Numbered from the stretch's first letter, positions 51,910-61,039 are shown. The stretch: DNA of 64,000 bases from Litorimonas sp947503715 (GCF_050271975.1 NZ_CP189850.1:744001-808000), one strand, 5' to 3'. A program made the numbers and translations. Notes: a model not told the origin generated them from the letters alone.

Positions 51910-53349
51910 ATGAAAAACTCTATCCTCCTGACCACGGCTCTCGCAGCCGGCGCTCTGCTTTCCATAGTCTTTGTGAATGCGAATGCGCAAACCAATACTG
52001 CCATATCTGCGGCGACGGCCAGTGCGGCAGCCCCTGTCAATCCCGTGTCGAATGCCGCATCTTTTGACGCTCTGGACCGCGCATTATTACTCGCACTTTT
52101 AGACCGTTCCGCCGCGTTTGGAGACCCTGAAATCCGGAATCAGATATCTGCCCGCTTTGATGCGACGTGGGTTGCACCGACCTTGGAAGTCTTCAACTTC
52201 GTTTATGACCCTACAATCCGGAAACACCTCCTGAATGAATTGCGCCATGAAACCGGACAGGATTTCGGCACGAATATGAATGATTGGTTCCGCTGGATGT
52301 GGAATGAACCCGCGCTCAATCCGCCGGGATATGATGCGTTCAAAGCTGAGTTTTATGAACGCATTGATCCGCGTTTCGGTAAATATTTCAGAGATCGCGG
52401 CGAAACATCTACAATCCGCTTGGATGAAGTCCGGTGGGGCGGCGTAAGACAGGACGGCATCCCGCCTCTGCGCAATCCTAAAATGTTAAAAGCTTTAGAT
52501 GCAGATTATCTGGATGATGAAGATGTCGTCTTCGGGATAGAGGTCAATGGCGATTTTCGTGCCTACCCCAAACGTATATTGGCGTGGCATGAGATGTTTA
52601 CGGACACGGTTGGCGGCGTCGATGTTGCGGGCGTTTATTGCACACTTTGCGGGACAGTCATTCTCTATGATACGACGCTGAACGGAACAGATTATGATCT
52701 GGGTACGTCCGGCTTTTTACTGCGCTCGAACAAATTAATGTATGATCAAGCGACTCAGAGTCTGTGGAATACAATTAAGGGTGAACCAGTGGTCGGCCCG
52801 TTGACGGGAAAAGATATCGCACTGAACCATCGCAGTGTTGTCACCACGACCTGGGGGAAATGGAAATCGCTCCATCCACAAACGCAGGTTCTATCGCTGA
52901 AAACGGGGCATCGTCGCAACTATGACGAAGGGGTCGCCTATCATGATTATTTCGCGACGGATGCCCTTATGTTTAATACGCCGTTTCAGGATTCGCGTCT
53001 TGCCAATAAACAGGAAGTACTTGCCCTGCGATTCAAGGGACAACCCGGCAGCATTGCAATCGATACGGATTATTTAAATAATAACCCCGTCTATGCCGGA
53101 ACACTCGGCACGCAGCGTTTCGTCATATTGACGGATGAGACCGGGGCGAACCGCGTCTATGACCCGGGCACGGTCGAGATTGTGACGTCTGACGGACGGG
53201 TCGCCGCGGATAAAAATGGCGGCACATGGAAAATTTCGGAAGCCCGCCTCACCGCAGAGGATGGCCGCGAATTAAAAAGACTCCCCTATCACCGCGCCTT
53301 CTGGTTCGGCTGGCAGGCGGCCTATCCGAATACAACATTGGTAAAGTAG
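51910..53349 (+). CDS. DUF3179 domain exported protein
   Basis: A 479-residue protein with a signal peptide (MKNSILLTTALAAGALLSIVFVNANA). The DUF3179 core is at about 155-460: 'EDVVFGIEVNGDFRAYPKRILAWHEMFTD', 'DVAGVYCTLCGTVILYDTTLNG', then 'LMYDQATQSLWNTIKGEPVVGPLTG'. The C-x-x-C pair is conserved. The family's activity is unknown; it is common in marine bacteria. It is divergent from cobT with a 184-bp intergenic region, and its 3' end overlaps the minus-strand gene by 78 bp. Confidence 0.85.
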   Translation: MKNSILLTTALAAGALLSIVFVNANAQTNTAISAATASAAAPVNPVSNAASFDALDRALLLALLDRSAAFGDPEIRNQISARFDATWVAPTLEVFNFVYDPTIRKHLLNELRHETGQDFGTNMNDWFRWMWNEPALNPPGYDAFKAEFYERIDPRFGKYFRDRGETSTIRLDEVRWGGVRQDGIPPLRNPKMLKALDADYLDDEDVVFGIEVNGDFRAYPKRILAWHEMFTDTVGGVDVAGVYCTLCGTVILYDTTLNGTDYDLGTSGFLLRSNKLMYDQATQSLWNTIKGEPVVGPLTGKDIALNHRSVVTTTWGKWKSLHPQTQVLSLKTGHRRNYDEGVAYHDYFATDALMFNTPFQDSRLANKQEVLALRFKGQPGSIAIDTDYLNNNPVYAGTLGTQRFVILTDETGANRVYDPGTVEIVTSDGRVAADKNGGTWKISEARLTAEDGRELKRLPYHRAFWFGWQAAYPNTTLVK

Positions 53350-53760
53350 GGTCGCCGACAGGTTTGGGTGGTCAGCCCTCATAATCACTCGCGGATTTAT
53401 ACTTACGATCCTGTGAGACTTTTCCAAACATCCAGTTAAAACATTCATGACGAGCCTTGCCGCAGCCAGACCGAGGGCAGCGCCCCCGATGAGAGCCAGA
53501 AAACTAACCCGGTAAGTTTCCGTCGAAGGACTATAGGTCGCAGCTGCAAATCCGAGATTTGGAATGGCGAATATGATCAGTCCAATCAGAATTGAGATGA
53601 GCAGAAAAATGAAATAGGCCACGTTGCGTTGCGGGACGATATAATTATCTGTTTGGCAGCGAAGGCACAGAACGGTCTTGCTCCGCAGTTTTAGAAGGTA
53701 GCTGAAAAACTCCGGCCCCTCAAAACGTTCACCGCAACTCAGACATTGATGTTTCGCCAT
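53272..53760 (-). CDS. Zinc-ribbon membrane protein (cxxc_20_cxxc-like)
   Basis: A 162-residue protein. The N-terminus 'CLSCGERF...SYLLKLRSKTVLCLRCQ' carries two CxxC pairs about 22 residues apart, matching the cxxc_20_cxxc small protein family. Two transmembrane helices follow ('VAYFIFLLISILIGLIIFAIP' and 'SFLALIGGAALGLAAARLVMNVL'). The last 26 or so residues are antisense to the DUF3179 gene and lack conserved features, so the stop may have been lost by mutation in this strain. Function unknown. Confidence 0.6.
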   Translation of the reverse strand: MAKHQCLSCGERFEGPEFFSYLLKLRSKTVLCLRCQTDNYIVPQRNVAYFIFLLISILIGLIIFAIPNLGFAAATYSPSTETYRVSFLALIGGAALGLAAARLVMNVLTGCLEKSHRIVSINPRVIMRADHPNLSATLLYQCCIRIGRLPAEPEGAVIGESF

Positions 53761-53818
53761 GATAGTCCCCCAACTATTGTTTAATATACTTCATCGCCAG
53801 CAATGAAGGCGCTCCGTT

Positions 53819-53843
53819 GTAATTGATACTTCGTATCAATTAC
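53819..53843. repeat. Palindrome after cobS, related to the structured repeats
   Basis: GTAATTGATAC-ttc-GTATCAATTAC is a perfect 11-bp stem. Its 'GTAATTGA...TCAATTACGCCC' resembles the third hairpin of the repeat copies at 48191 and 47568. It lies 5 bp 3' of the cobS stop on the minus strand. Confidence 0.55.
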
Positions 53844-53848
53844 GCCCA

Positions 53849-54835
53849 CTACGCGACCATCACGGTAACCGCGCTCTCCTCCAACTCGCTGCCAAAGGCT
53901 CGCTGGTAGAACTCCGAGATAATCGGGCGTTCTAGCTCGTCGCATTTATTCAGGAATGTGAGTCTGAAGGCCTGCGCGATATTGCCGTCGAATATGCGGG
54001 CGTTTTCGGCCCAGTTCATGACCGTTCGCGGGGACATGACCGTGGAGATATCGCCGGCGATGAAGCTGTTCCGTGTCATGTCTGCGACACGCACCATAGA
54101 GGCGAGGATGTCCCGGCCTTCGGGTGTGTCGTAGGCGGGGGATTTTGCGAGGACGATTTTCTCTTCTTCGTCATGGGCGAGATAGTTGAGCTGACAGACG
54201 ATTGACCAGCGGTCCATCTGCCCCTGGTTGATCTGCTGCGTGCCGTGATAGAGGCCGGACGTATCGCCGAGGCCGACTGTGTTCGTCGTCGCAAAAATGC
54301 GGAACGCGGAATGCGGTGTGATGACTTTATTCTGGTCGAGCAGGGTCAGGCGGCCTTGCGCTTCGAGGACGCGCTGGATCACGAACATGACGTCAGGACG
54401 ACCTGCATCATATTCGTCGAATGTGAGTGCGACGGGATGTTGCAGTGCCCAGGGCAGCAGGCCTTCACGAAACTCCGTGATCTGTTTCCCGTTTTTCAGG
54501 ACAATCGCGTCCTTGCCGATCAGGTCGATCCGGCTAACGTGAGAGTCCAGATTGATCCGCACCATCGGCCAGTTCAGCCGCGCGGCGACCTGTTCGATAT
54601 GTGTGGATTTCCCCGTCCCGTGATAGCCCTGCACCATGACGCGGCGGTCAAATGCAAAGCCCGCGCAGATCGCTTGCGTGGTCCTGGAGTCGAAACGGTA
54701 AGCCTCGTCAATCTCCGGCACATATTCACTGCGTTTGGAAAAGGCCGGAATCTCCATGTCGAAATCCACGCCGAAAGTTTCACGGGCGGAAACGGTCGTG
54801 TCCGGCGCGAACAGGGGAAATTTATCGTCGGTCAT
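53849..54835 (-). CDS. cobS: Cobaltochelatase subunit CobS (AAA+)
   Basis: A 328-residue MoxR-type AAA+ protein. An N-terminal region with 'FGVDFDMEIPAFSKRSEYVPEID', Walker A 'GYHGTGKSTHIEQVAARL', Walker B 'VALTFDEYDAGRPDVMFVIQRVLE' and sensor 'RIFATTNTVGLGD' are all typical of CobS. It hydrolyses ATP to drive cobalt chelation with CobT. An upstream gap of 64 bp separates it from gtrA-like gene on the same strand. Confidence 0.95.
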   Translation of the reverse strand: MTDDKFPLFAPDTTVSARETFGVDFDMEIPAFSKRSEYVPEIDEAYRFDSRTTQAICAGFAFDRRVMVQGYHGTGKSTHIEQVAARLNWPMVRINLDSHVSRIDLIGKDAIVLKNGKQITEFREGLLPWALQHPVALTFDEYDAGRPDVMFVIQRVLEAQGRLTLLDQNKVITPHSAFRIFATTNTVGLGDTSGLYHGTQQINQGQMDRWSIVCQLNYLAHDEEEKIVLAKSPAYDTPEGRDILASMVRVADMTRNSFIAGDISTVMSPRTVMNWAENARIFDGNIAQAFRLTFLNKCDELERPIISEFYQRAFGSELEESAVTVMVA

Positions 54836-54899
54836 TTTACAGTCTTTCCGGAAATACTATTCGAGGCATGTCTACCCCTTGGCTACGGTGAATCCAAGC

Positions 54900-55271
54900 T
54901 CACCGATTGAAGATATATCGCTTCTGAACGGCAAATGACAGAAAGGGCCAGATGGCAAAATAAGTGGCCGCGATAATCCACGGGTAGAGATGTGTGAGCC
55001 GTAATCCCGCCTCGACCCATATAATGTTCAACAACACCCCAAAAGCTTGCAGTAAGAGAAATAAAAAGAGGGAGCGCCCTGCGGAGGTTTTGGACGCAAA
55101 GACCCATTTATAGTTTAGGGCGAAAGAAAGGGCTGTCGCCGCGATGTACAGCACCACATTTGTGGGACGGACTGGCAAATGCAGTATTTCTGTCCCAAAC
55201 CAGACGCCACCCACATAAAGGGCGACTGTGCCCAAACCTGCCGTGAGGTAGCGCCCGAGTTGACGGCTCAT
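54900..55271 (-). CDS. GtrA family membrane protein
   Basis: A 123-residue protein with four predicted helices. 'FGTEILHLPVRPTNVVLYIAATALSFALNYKWVFA' and the C-terminal 'FAIWPFLSFAVQKRYIFNR' match GtrA (PF04138), whose members flip or transfer undecaprenyl-linked sugars across the membrane. The glycan partner is not in view. Its start is 2 bp from the stop of the upstream DnaJ-domain gene, so they are probably co-transcribed. Confidence 0.88.
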   Translation of the reverse strand: MSRQLGRYLTAGLGTVALYVGGVWFGTEILHLPVRPTNVVLYIAATALSFALNYKWVFASKTSAGRSLFLFLLLQAFGVLLNIIWVEAGLRLTHLYPWIIAATYFAIWPFLSFAVQKRYIFNR

Positions 55272-55273
55272 GT

Positions 55274-55888
55274 TTACCCTAAATTTGTGGTTTTCAGAAC
55301 TTTCATGGCGGCGACGACGCGTTGGAAGCTGTCTTCCGTATTCCGTTTGCCTTGGTTCGCATCGGGATGGAGTTGTTTGACAAGTTGCGTGTAGCGTTTG
55401 CGAACCTCGGATTTTGTAGCCGTATCGTCTAGGCCAAGATCGTTGAGCGCTTTCATCTGTAGCGAGGAGAGACGACGCGCTGGCGCGGCGATTTGTTCCT
55501 CTTTCCCGTCGCCAAAGATATTATATCCTTCCGATGTCGAGGATGTACTGCCCGCGCGGCGCTTCTTTTGCGCTTGTGCGCGCTCGGCTGTGTTCTTGCG
55601 GACATCCCAGGTCGGACGGTGACCGTGTCGCGCACCGATTTGCCATTCCTGAATTTCCTCATCCGTCTTGCCGGAGAAGAAGTTCCAGTTCTTATTATAT
55701 TCCCGTGCATGTTGCTGGCAGAAATTGAAATAATCGCGCAAACGGTCCGGAGACTTGGGAGCTTTACAGCCGCCCATGCTGACACAACCCGCCCATTCGC
55801 AGGGCAATTCGTCAGGTTTCTTTTTTTTCTTTGACCGGGAGGCTCGAATATCGATGCCTTTGGGTTTGTATTCAAAGTTGGAGGGCAT
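55274..55888 (-). CDS. J-domain protein with N-terminal cysteine cluster
   Basis: A 204-residue protein. The C-terminal 65 residues are a J domain: 'ALNDLGLDDTATKSEVRKRYTQLVKQLHPDANQG' with the HPD motif. Upstream is a conserved alphaproteobacterial region with 'CEWAGCVSMGGCKAP...YFNFCQQHAREYN', whose cysteines and histidine may bind zinc. It should stimulate DnaK on a specific client, which is unknown. The start at 55888 is preferred; the frame is open to 55957 but would overlap the divergent bolA start. It is divergent from bolA. Confidence 0.88.
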   Translation of the reverse strand: MPSNFEYKPKGIDIRASRSKKKKKPDELPCEWAGCVSMGGCKAPKSPDRLRDYFNFCQQHAREYNKNWNFFSGKTDEEIQEWQIGARHGHRPTWDVRKNTAERAQAQKKRRAGSTSSTSEGYNIFGDGKEEQIAAPARRLSSLQMKALNDLGLDDTATKSEVRKRYTQLVKQLHPDANQGKRNTEDSFQRVVAAMKVLKTTNLG

Positions 55889-55935
55889 AAGTAAGGTCTT
55901 CGTCACGGATGATTTAGGAACAGGGACCGCGCAAG

Positions 55936-56226
55936 ATGGGCATATTGGTAGACTCAATCAAGGAAAAACTGGAGCAGATGTTCACTCCGTCGCAGTTGGA
56001 GGTGCAGGATCAGTCGCATTTACATGCCGGACATGGCGGCGCGGCGGAACATGCAGCCAGTTTTCCCGACATGGAGCGAGCCGCGGAGACACATGTTCAC
56101 GTCATCATCACGAGCGCAGCTTTTGCCGGGATGAACACATTGGCAAAGCATCGTGCAGTCATGGACGCGGTCGCGGAAGAGGTTGCAAAGCTCCACGCGT
56201 TTTCGTTGGAAGCGAAAGCTCCGTGA
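55936..56226 (+). CDS. bolA: BolA family protein
   Basis: A 96-residue BolA protein: 'IKEKLEQMFTPSQLEVQDQSHLHAGH' then 'ETHVHVIITSAAFAGMNTLAKHRAVMDAVAEEV...AFSLEAKAP'. The conserved histidines (DQSHLHAGH, VHV) could bind an Fe-S cluster with a monothiol glutaredoxin. BolA family proteins act in Fe-S trafficking and cell-shape control. The N-terminal spacer has an Ala/His-rich insert (about 32-46). It is divergent from the J-domain gene with only 47 bp between starts, a conserved pairing in alphaproteobacteria. Confidence 0.92.
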   Translation: MGILVDSIKEKLEQMFTPSQLEVQDQSHLHAGHGGAAEHAASFPDMERAAETHVHVIITSAAFAGMNTLAKHRAVMDAVAEEVAKLHAFSLEAKAP

Positions 56227-56317
56227 TTAAAGGGCGTTAACGTCAAGCGCCTGTGACTTGCGCGAGCCCCGATTTTCCTTCAGCAAAGGTTAATCTGTCA
56301 TTTTGTAGGGCTGTCGC

Positions 56318-58282
56318 ATGATGAAACGCATTCTTTTAGCCTCCTCCTTACTGAGCTTAGGGCTTCTCGCGACAGGTTGTGCCTCGACGGCGCAAGGCGT
56401 CAAAGCGTCTGTCGTCACACAATCCGCCCCCGTCGAGACACTCCGCGGGGAAGTCCCAGAGGGCAGCGTTCTGACCGTCATCCGCTATCCGGCGATTGTC
56501 ACAGAGGATGCCCGCGATGATTACCACCGCGCCTATGCCCGCCGCGCGATTGGTGGGGCGACGGGACGGGGCGTCACCAACACGATTGAAACGGTCGCAA
56601 TTGCGGATAGCGCCGTCGTGAAATCCAATTATTTCGCGTTGTCTCTTTATAAGGAGTTAGCTGCCCGTTTACCGGAACATTCTGTGCTACTCTCGCCTCA
56701 TGCTATTACGCTGGGTCCCGGTGGGGAGCTTACGTCGGAGCCTATGACGGAGGCCGAGGAATTACCCGCTGTTACTTCTATCGACTTTTCGACCTATAGT
56801 TTCCCGGACAGCAAGAAGATGATGGGGAATGTTCCGCTGACGTTTGGAGACCTGGTCACACCCTTGGTGACCGTTCGCACCGACCACCGGGCCGCCGCAC
56901 CGACACACGGATTACTAATGGCCTCCGCGCCGCTCGTGTCGCGGGCTGCGGCGGAAGGGCAGGAAACGGCGCTGGAAACGATTAATGCTTTACAGGCGGG
57001 AAATCTCGATCCGGTCATCCCCGAACTAGATTTCATTTCCTATCTCACAAATGACACGCCCATGCGGGTCGAGACGCAGGGATTGGATGTGCGGTCAGAG
57101 ACTAACTCTGTTATGTCGCTGCCAGTCGAAAAAATTAAATTGCAGAGCTCGGACATGTATCTTTTGGACGGCGCGTCGGACGGAACCGTTGATCCATTGG
57201 ACGATGTTTATACCGACGCCATGGCTCGCCGTATTATTGCGCTCATCAACGGTTTGGACTCAGACAAGGCTGTTATGATGGGCAAGGCGGCCAATGTCGC
57301 GGAGTTTGACCCCAGCCTCGCGGCGCTGACTTTCGTCGGCAGTGACGAGGCTGATTATGCAGCCCGCGCTGCTTATGCGGACCGTCTGTTGGAGGCCCAA
57401 CGTAAGTTTCTCTCTGTTCAATCCTTGCGTATTTTCGATGGCATCCATAACGGCGAATTGGGCGCGCAAGTCCGTGATATGATTTCTGCTGAATATGATG
57501 TTCTGGAAAAGCGTCGTAAAATTGCGCGGCAACAGAATGCCGCGACCATGATGGCTATTGCCGGTGTCTTGGGTGGAGCTGCGATTGCGAGCGGTGGCGA
57601 AAACTGTCGCAATAAAACCACCCAGCGCGAATATGATGCCTGTGTGCGCCGCAACCGCGCGCGCAGTGCAGCGTCCTCCGCTGCGATACAGGGCGGTATT
57701 TTTGCGGGAACGGAAGCTTACTCTAAAGCACAATTGTCGCAGCAGGTCGGGAATAATTATCTAAATTCTATCGTTCCCGTCTTGGAACAACAAACGACCG
57801 TGACGATTGACCTGCTCGATTCAAACGAGACCATCACAGCCATCCGTTATGAGGATTTGCAGGCCAAATTGCAGTCGCTCTATACGTCGAAACAACGCTC
57901 GCTGGAAACGGTGGCGACGCAATGTGCCTATCTCGGAACGGACCGGGTCAAACGTGGAACATGGCTAGGCGTCTGTGAAAACGGATTGGCCAATGGGACC
58001 GGTGCAGGTGTGTTGGAAGATGCAGATACGGTGATGGAATATTACGGCTATGCCCGTAACGGTTTGGCGAATGGGCCGGGCCTGATGATCCGCCATTCCT
58101 CCATTGGGTCAATTTCTTACGAGGGCAGCTTTACCGACGGGCAACCTGACGGGACAGTGCGGGTCTCCCAATCCGGTCGTGCGGATAAGGTCCGCAGTTT
58201 TGAAAGCGGCGTGGACCGCGGCCCATCCGATCAGCCAATTGCCTCGGCCTTTGACGGCGCGACAGGCGGCGCGATCAACTGA
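56318..58282 (+). CDS. Lipoprotein with C-terminal MORN-like repeats, first gene of VWA/stator operon
   Basis: A 654-residue lipoprotein (signal MMKRILLASSLLSLGLLATGC, lipobox LATGC, with no Asp after the Cys, so probably Lol-sorted to the outer membrane). The middle has no recognised domain. A hydrophobic Ala/Gly-rich stretch at about 408-425 precedes a basic 'CVRRNRARSAASSAA' region. The C-terminal part (about 545-640) shows MORN-like patterns: 'GTWLGVCENGLANGTGAGVLED', 'YYGYARNGLANGPGLMI' and 'YEGSFTDGQPDGTVRVS'. It overlaps the next gene by TGATG, the first of a series of overlaps, so it belongs to the operon. Function is unknown; outer-membrane or cell-wall scaffold of the stator is a guess. 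Confidence 0.75.
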   Translation: MMKRILLASSLLSLGLLATGCASTAQGVKASVVTQSAPVETLRGEVPEGSVLTVIRYPAIVTEDARDDYHRAYARRAIGGATGRGVTNTIETVAIADSAVVKSNYFALSLYKELAARLPEHSVLLSPHAITLGPGGELTSEPMTEAEELPAVTSIDFSTYSFPDSKKMMGNVPLTFGDLVTPLVTVRTDHRAAAPTHGLLMASAPLVSRAAAEGQETALETINALQAGNLDPVIPELDFISYLTNDTPMRVETQGLDVRSETNSVMSLPVEKIKLQSSDMYLLDGASDGTVDPLDDVYTDAMARRIIALINGLDSDKAVMMGKAANVAEFDPSLAALTFVGSDEADYAARAAYADRLLEAQRKFLSVQSLRIFDGIHNGELGAQVRDMISAEYDVLEKRRKIARQQNAATMMAIAGVLGGAAIASGGENCRNKTTQREYDACVRRNRARSAASSAAIQGGIFAGTEAYSKAQLSQQVGNNYLNSIVPVLEQQTTVTIDLLDSNETITAIRYEDLQAKLQSLYTSKQRSLETVATQCAYLGTDRVKRGTWLGVCENGLANGTGAGVLEDADTVMEYYGYARNGLANGPGLMIRHSSIGSISYEGSFTDGQPDGTVRVSQSGRADKVRSFESGVDRGPSDQPIASAFDGATGGAIN

Positions 58283-59082
58283 TGTTTCGCGCAACCCTTA
58301 TAAGTTTGGGCGCATTGAGCCTGCCTGTTTTGGCAGCGGCGCAAGACATTGCCCCCGTCGCCCTTCCAGCGGTTAATCAGGATATGTGCATCACGCAAAT
58401 GGCGGAATTTCCAACGGATGATGCCGTGGCCCGCTACCAGTTTTTCAAACTTGTCCAAGACACAGCCTTCGGCGCGGATGAGGGCACGCAGATTTTGCTG
58501 AACCATTACGGTCAACCCGCTGTCGAATCCGGCACGCCCGTTTTGGCGGTTATCGAAGATATCGCCAATCCCGTCCTGCGTCAGGCCGCACCTGAAATCA
58601 TCGTGGCCAGCATGGATTATATGATCGATTTTGCGCAAGCTTGCGATATTTATATCACAGGACAGATGGACAGCCTGCTCGCCTTTGATGCGACGCTGAC
58701 CAATCCCGATTTCAATGCGGCGATTGCGGAAGATGCGCTCTTCCTGCGCCAGATCCTCAGCGAGAGTTTGACAGATCTTGGCGCGGATGAAGACCCGCAA
58801 TGGGCGGGTCTCGTCGCGGGCTATTCCTCCTCCCTGATTGCGCAACGCGATGCCGTCGAGTTCCAGTCTTTCGAAACGGAAATTGCGGAGCTTGAAACGC
58901 TGTTCATGGACGATCTCGACGGGCGGCTGAAGCGGTCCAATGATGTGATCAATAGCGAGATGGATCGCGGTGTGCTGCGCGATTCCGTGCGGCTTTCCAA
59001 TGATATGAGTGAGGCCGCGCTGGAAAAGGCCAAACAGGAACGTCTCTACCGCCTTATTCGAATCTTTGGCGGTGGCGGATAA
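58282..59082 (+). CDS. Periplasmic helical protein of the VWA/stator operon
   Basis: A 266-residue protein with a signal peptide (MFRATLISLGALSLPVLAAAQ). The mature protein is acidic and helical, with two cysteines ('NQDMCITQ' and 'AQACDIY') that could form a disulfide, and a C-terminal coiled-coil-like helix ('RGVLRDSVRLSNDMSEAALEKAKQERLYRLIRIFGGGG'). I do not recognise a family. It is coupled to the MORN lipoprotein gene (TGATG) and lies 3 bp before the first VWA gene, so a role in the same periplasmic complex is inferred. Confidence 0.75.
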   Translation: MFRATLISLGALSLPVLAAAQDIAPVALPAVNQDMCITQMAEFPTDDAVARYQFFKLVQDTAFGADEGTQILLNHYGQPAVESGTPVLAVIEDIANPVLRQAAPEIIVASMDYMIDFAQACDIYITGQMDSLLAFDATLTNPDFNAAIAEDALFLRQILSESLTDLGADEDPQWAGLVAGYSSSLIAQRDAVEFQSFETEIAELETLFMDDLDGRLKRSNDVINSEMDRGVLRDSVRLSNDMSEAALEKAKQERLYRLIRIFGGGG

Positions 59083-59085
59083 GTC

Positions 59086-60039
59086 GTGCGGTCCAAGCGG
59101 CGCTCCATTGCTGTTTTCTCTATATCGGCGCTCGACCTCTTCGCGGCGGCTTTAGGGGCGTTTATTCTGATCGTGCTCGTACTCTTTCCCTATTACAAAT
59201 TGGGCGGCACGGATGTGTCGATGGAGGAGCTGGAAGAGCAGGTCCGCAAACGCCGCTTCGCCGCCGAAAGCGAGCAAACTGACCTTTCCGCCATTCGCGC
59301 CATTCAGTCTGAAATCCGTCTGCTGAATAAACAATATCTGACGACTGAGACTCAGATGAGCGAAACGGAGGCCAAATTACAAGAGGTCCTCAAGCAAATG
59401 GCAGAGGTCGAAATTCCCGACCCGCAGCCGCAGCCCGAACCCGTTCCGGACCCCGAACCCATCGTGGAACCTGACCCGCCGGAACCGCCGCGTTCAATTA
59501 ACCGCGGTGTGCCGTTCTCAATTCTGGGCCTCTCGACGGATAAGCGCGATGTCGTCATCCTCGTCGATATGTCCGGGTCCATGCAGGCCCATCGTCAAAA
59601 TGTCGTGCAGGCGTTGAATGAAATCCTGTCGCAGATGAAGCCGGATAATCGCTTCGCCATTATCGGCTATCGCGGTGGGCCGACCTTTGACAGTTTTCCG
59701 AATAATGAAAGACTGGTCCGCGCCGACGCGGTAACGCTGGACCGCGCGCGGCGCTTTGTCGATAATATGCCGTCTAATTTTGGCGGGGGGACGCCGACGC
59801 AAAATGCGTTGATCCGAACACTGAACCTGAAACCAGAAGCGGTCATTCTGATTAGTGACGGGCAACCCGATGACGGACAGCCCGGACGGATTGTCCAGAA
59901 TGTCACATCGCGAAATCGCGGACGGGTGGAAATCCACACCGTCGCAATTGGCGATTACACCTCGGATAAAGCGCTGACGATATTCCTGCAGGAACTCGCC
60001 AATCGCAATCGCGGTGAATTTGTGGGACGGTCCCGATGA
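59086..60039 (+). CDS. MotB/ExbD-like transmembrane protein with VWA domain (intact MIDAS)
   Basis: A 317-residue protein starting at GTG. The N-terminus 'SISALDLFAAALGAFILIVLVLFPYY' is a single transmembrane helix with an aspartate (D17) near its start, like the proton-carrying Asp of ExbD, TolR and MotB. A coiled coil (about 45-110) and a Pro/Glu-rich spacer (about 112-138) lead to a VWA domain with a full MIDAS: D161-x-S-x-S165 (DMSGSM), T in 'GGGTPTQNAL' and 'SDGQP'. It should sit in the inner membrane with the VWA domain in the periplasm. It overlaps its paralogue by ATGA. I found no standard annotation for this architecture; 'stator protein with VWA head' is inferred. Confidence 0.8.
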   Translation: MRSKRRSIAVFSISALDLFAAALGAFILIVLVLFPYYKLGGTDVSMEELEEQVRKRRFAAESEQTDLSAIRAIQSEIRLLNKQYLTTETQMSETEAKLQEVLKQMAEVEIPDPQPQPEPVPDPEPIVEPDPPEPPRSINRGVPFSILGLSTDKRDVVILVDMSGSMQAHRQNVVQALNEILSQMKPDNRFAIIGYRGGPTFDSFPNNERLVRADAVTLDRARRFVDNMPSNFGGGTPTQNALIRTLNLKPEAVILISDGQPDDGQPGRIVQNVTSRNRGRVEIHTVAIGDYTSDKALTIFLQELANRNRGEFVGRSR

Positions 60040-61019
60040 AAAGAAGATCCGAACGCACGATCGAAGTTTTCTCCATGTCGGCGATCGACCTTTTCGCCGC
60101 CGCGATGGGGGCCTTTGCGCTGCTCGCGATTATTCTGCTACCCTATTATCAGAATGAGCTGCGCGAAAAGACGCCGGATAATGCAATTTCAGAACTCCTC
60201 CGCGCAGCGCAGGACAGCTCTGTCGAGACGGAAGAGAAGCGCAAGGCGCTGGAGATTAAGCGCTCGGCCAAACGGCAAAATGTGTCCGATATAAAATCCG
60301 ACGCGCAGCAGCTTCTAGAACGGCTCCGCGCCGCGCAATCGGACCTCTTGGAAAAGCAAGCTGCCGCCACGCCGCCGCCCGCCACACCCGTCCCCGAACC
60401 CGTCGCCGAGGATCCCGGCCCAACACCTGAACCCGCGACGGTCAGCTTTCGCTTTCTCGGCATGAAAACAACAGCAGATGACGTTGTCGTCGCGATAGAT
60501 ATGAGCCGTTGTATGGGCGGGCATGAGGCGAGCGTGAATAAAGCCGTCGAACGGATTATTCTCTCCCTGCAGGATAATCACGCCGTCAAAGTCGTGGGTT
60601 TCCAACAAACGGATCGCGGTCCGCAAGTCCGGCAATGGCCGGCGACTGGCCGTCTGCGCCAGATAAATACGGGCGGCACGAAAACGGGCGCCATTGATTT
60701 TGCACGCGGCCTGACGCGCCAATTTGGCGGCTCGGCCTCCATGCTCGACGCATTTGACGACATGCTGGCGGGGCCGGGGCAGGCGATCTTCCTCGTCAGT
60801 GACGGTCTGCCCAATCCAAATGCGAATAACGGTCTCTCGCCCAATCGTCTCGCGGATGAAATTGCGCGCAGAAATAATGGGCGTAAAGAAATCCATTCCG
60901 TCGTGGTTGGAAATTATTTCGACTATCGCGGGACGGTCGAATTTATGGAACGGCTCGCGGACAGAAATAATGGTCAATTCATGGCCCTGGCCTCGACCAG
61001 TGCCGGTGTGTGTGATTAG
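60036..61019 (+). CDS. MotB/ExbD-like transmembrane protein with VWA domain (altered MIDAS)
   Basis: A 327-residue paralogue of the preceding protein. The N-terminal helix 'SMSAIDLFAAAMGAFALLAIILLPYY' again holds an aspartate (D18); coiled coil and Pro-rich spacer follow. The VWA domain has DMSRCM in place of DMSGSM, so the MIDAS third ligand (S) is a cysteine (C159), and 'GGSAS' replaces GGGTPT. 'SDGLP' is kept. Metal binding may be weakened or lost. It overlaps the upstream gene by ATGA. Two non-identical VWA subunits suggest a heteromeric complex with the ExbB-like channel, one subunit perhaps only structural. Confidence 0.8.
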   Translation: MKRRSERTIEVFSMSAIDLFAAAMGAFALLAIILLPYYQNELREKTPDNAISELLRAAQDSSVETEEKRKALEIKRSAKRQNVSDIKSDAQQLLERLRAAQSDLLEKQAAATPPPATPVPEPVAEDPGPTPEPATVSFRFLGMKTTADDVVVAIDMSRCMGGHEASVNKAVERIILSLQDNHAVKVVGFQQTDRGPQVRQWPATGRLRQINTGGTKTGAIDFARGLTRQFGGSASMLDAFDDMLAGPGQAIFLVSDGLPNPNANNGLSPNRLADEIARRNNGRKEIHSVVVGNYFDYRGTVEFMERLADRNNGQFMALASTSAGVCD

Positions 61020-61039
61020 GTTGGATCTGAGGAAAGATT

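Noticed and set aside
59086..61019. Zorya defence system (ZorAB)
   Set aside because: The ExbB-like protein lacks a long cytoplasmic tail, the partners have VWA and not OmpA domains, and no ZorC/D-like genes are seen.
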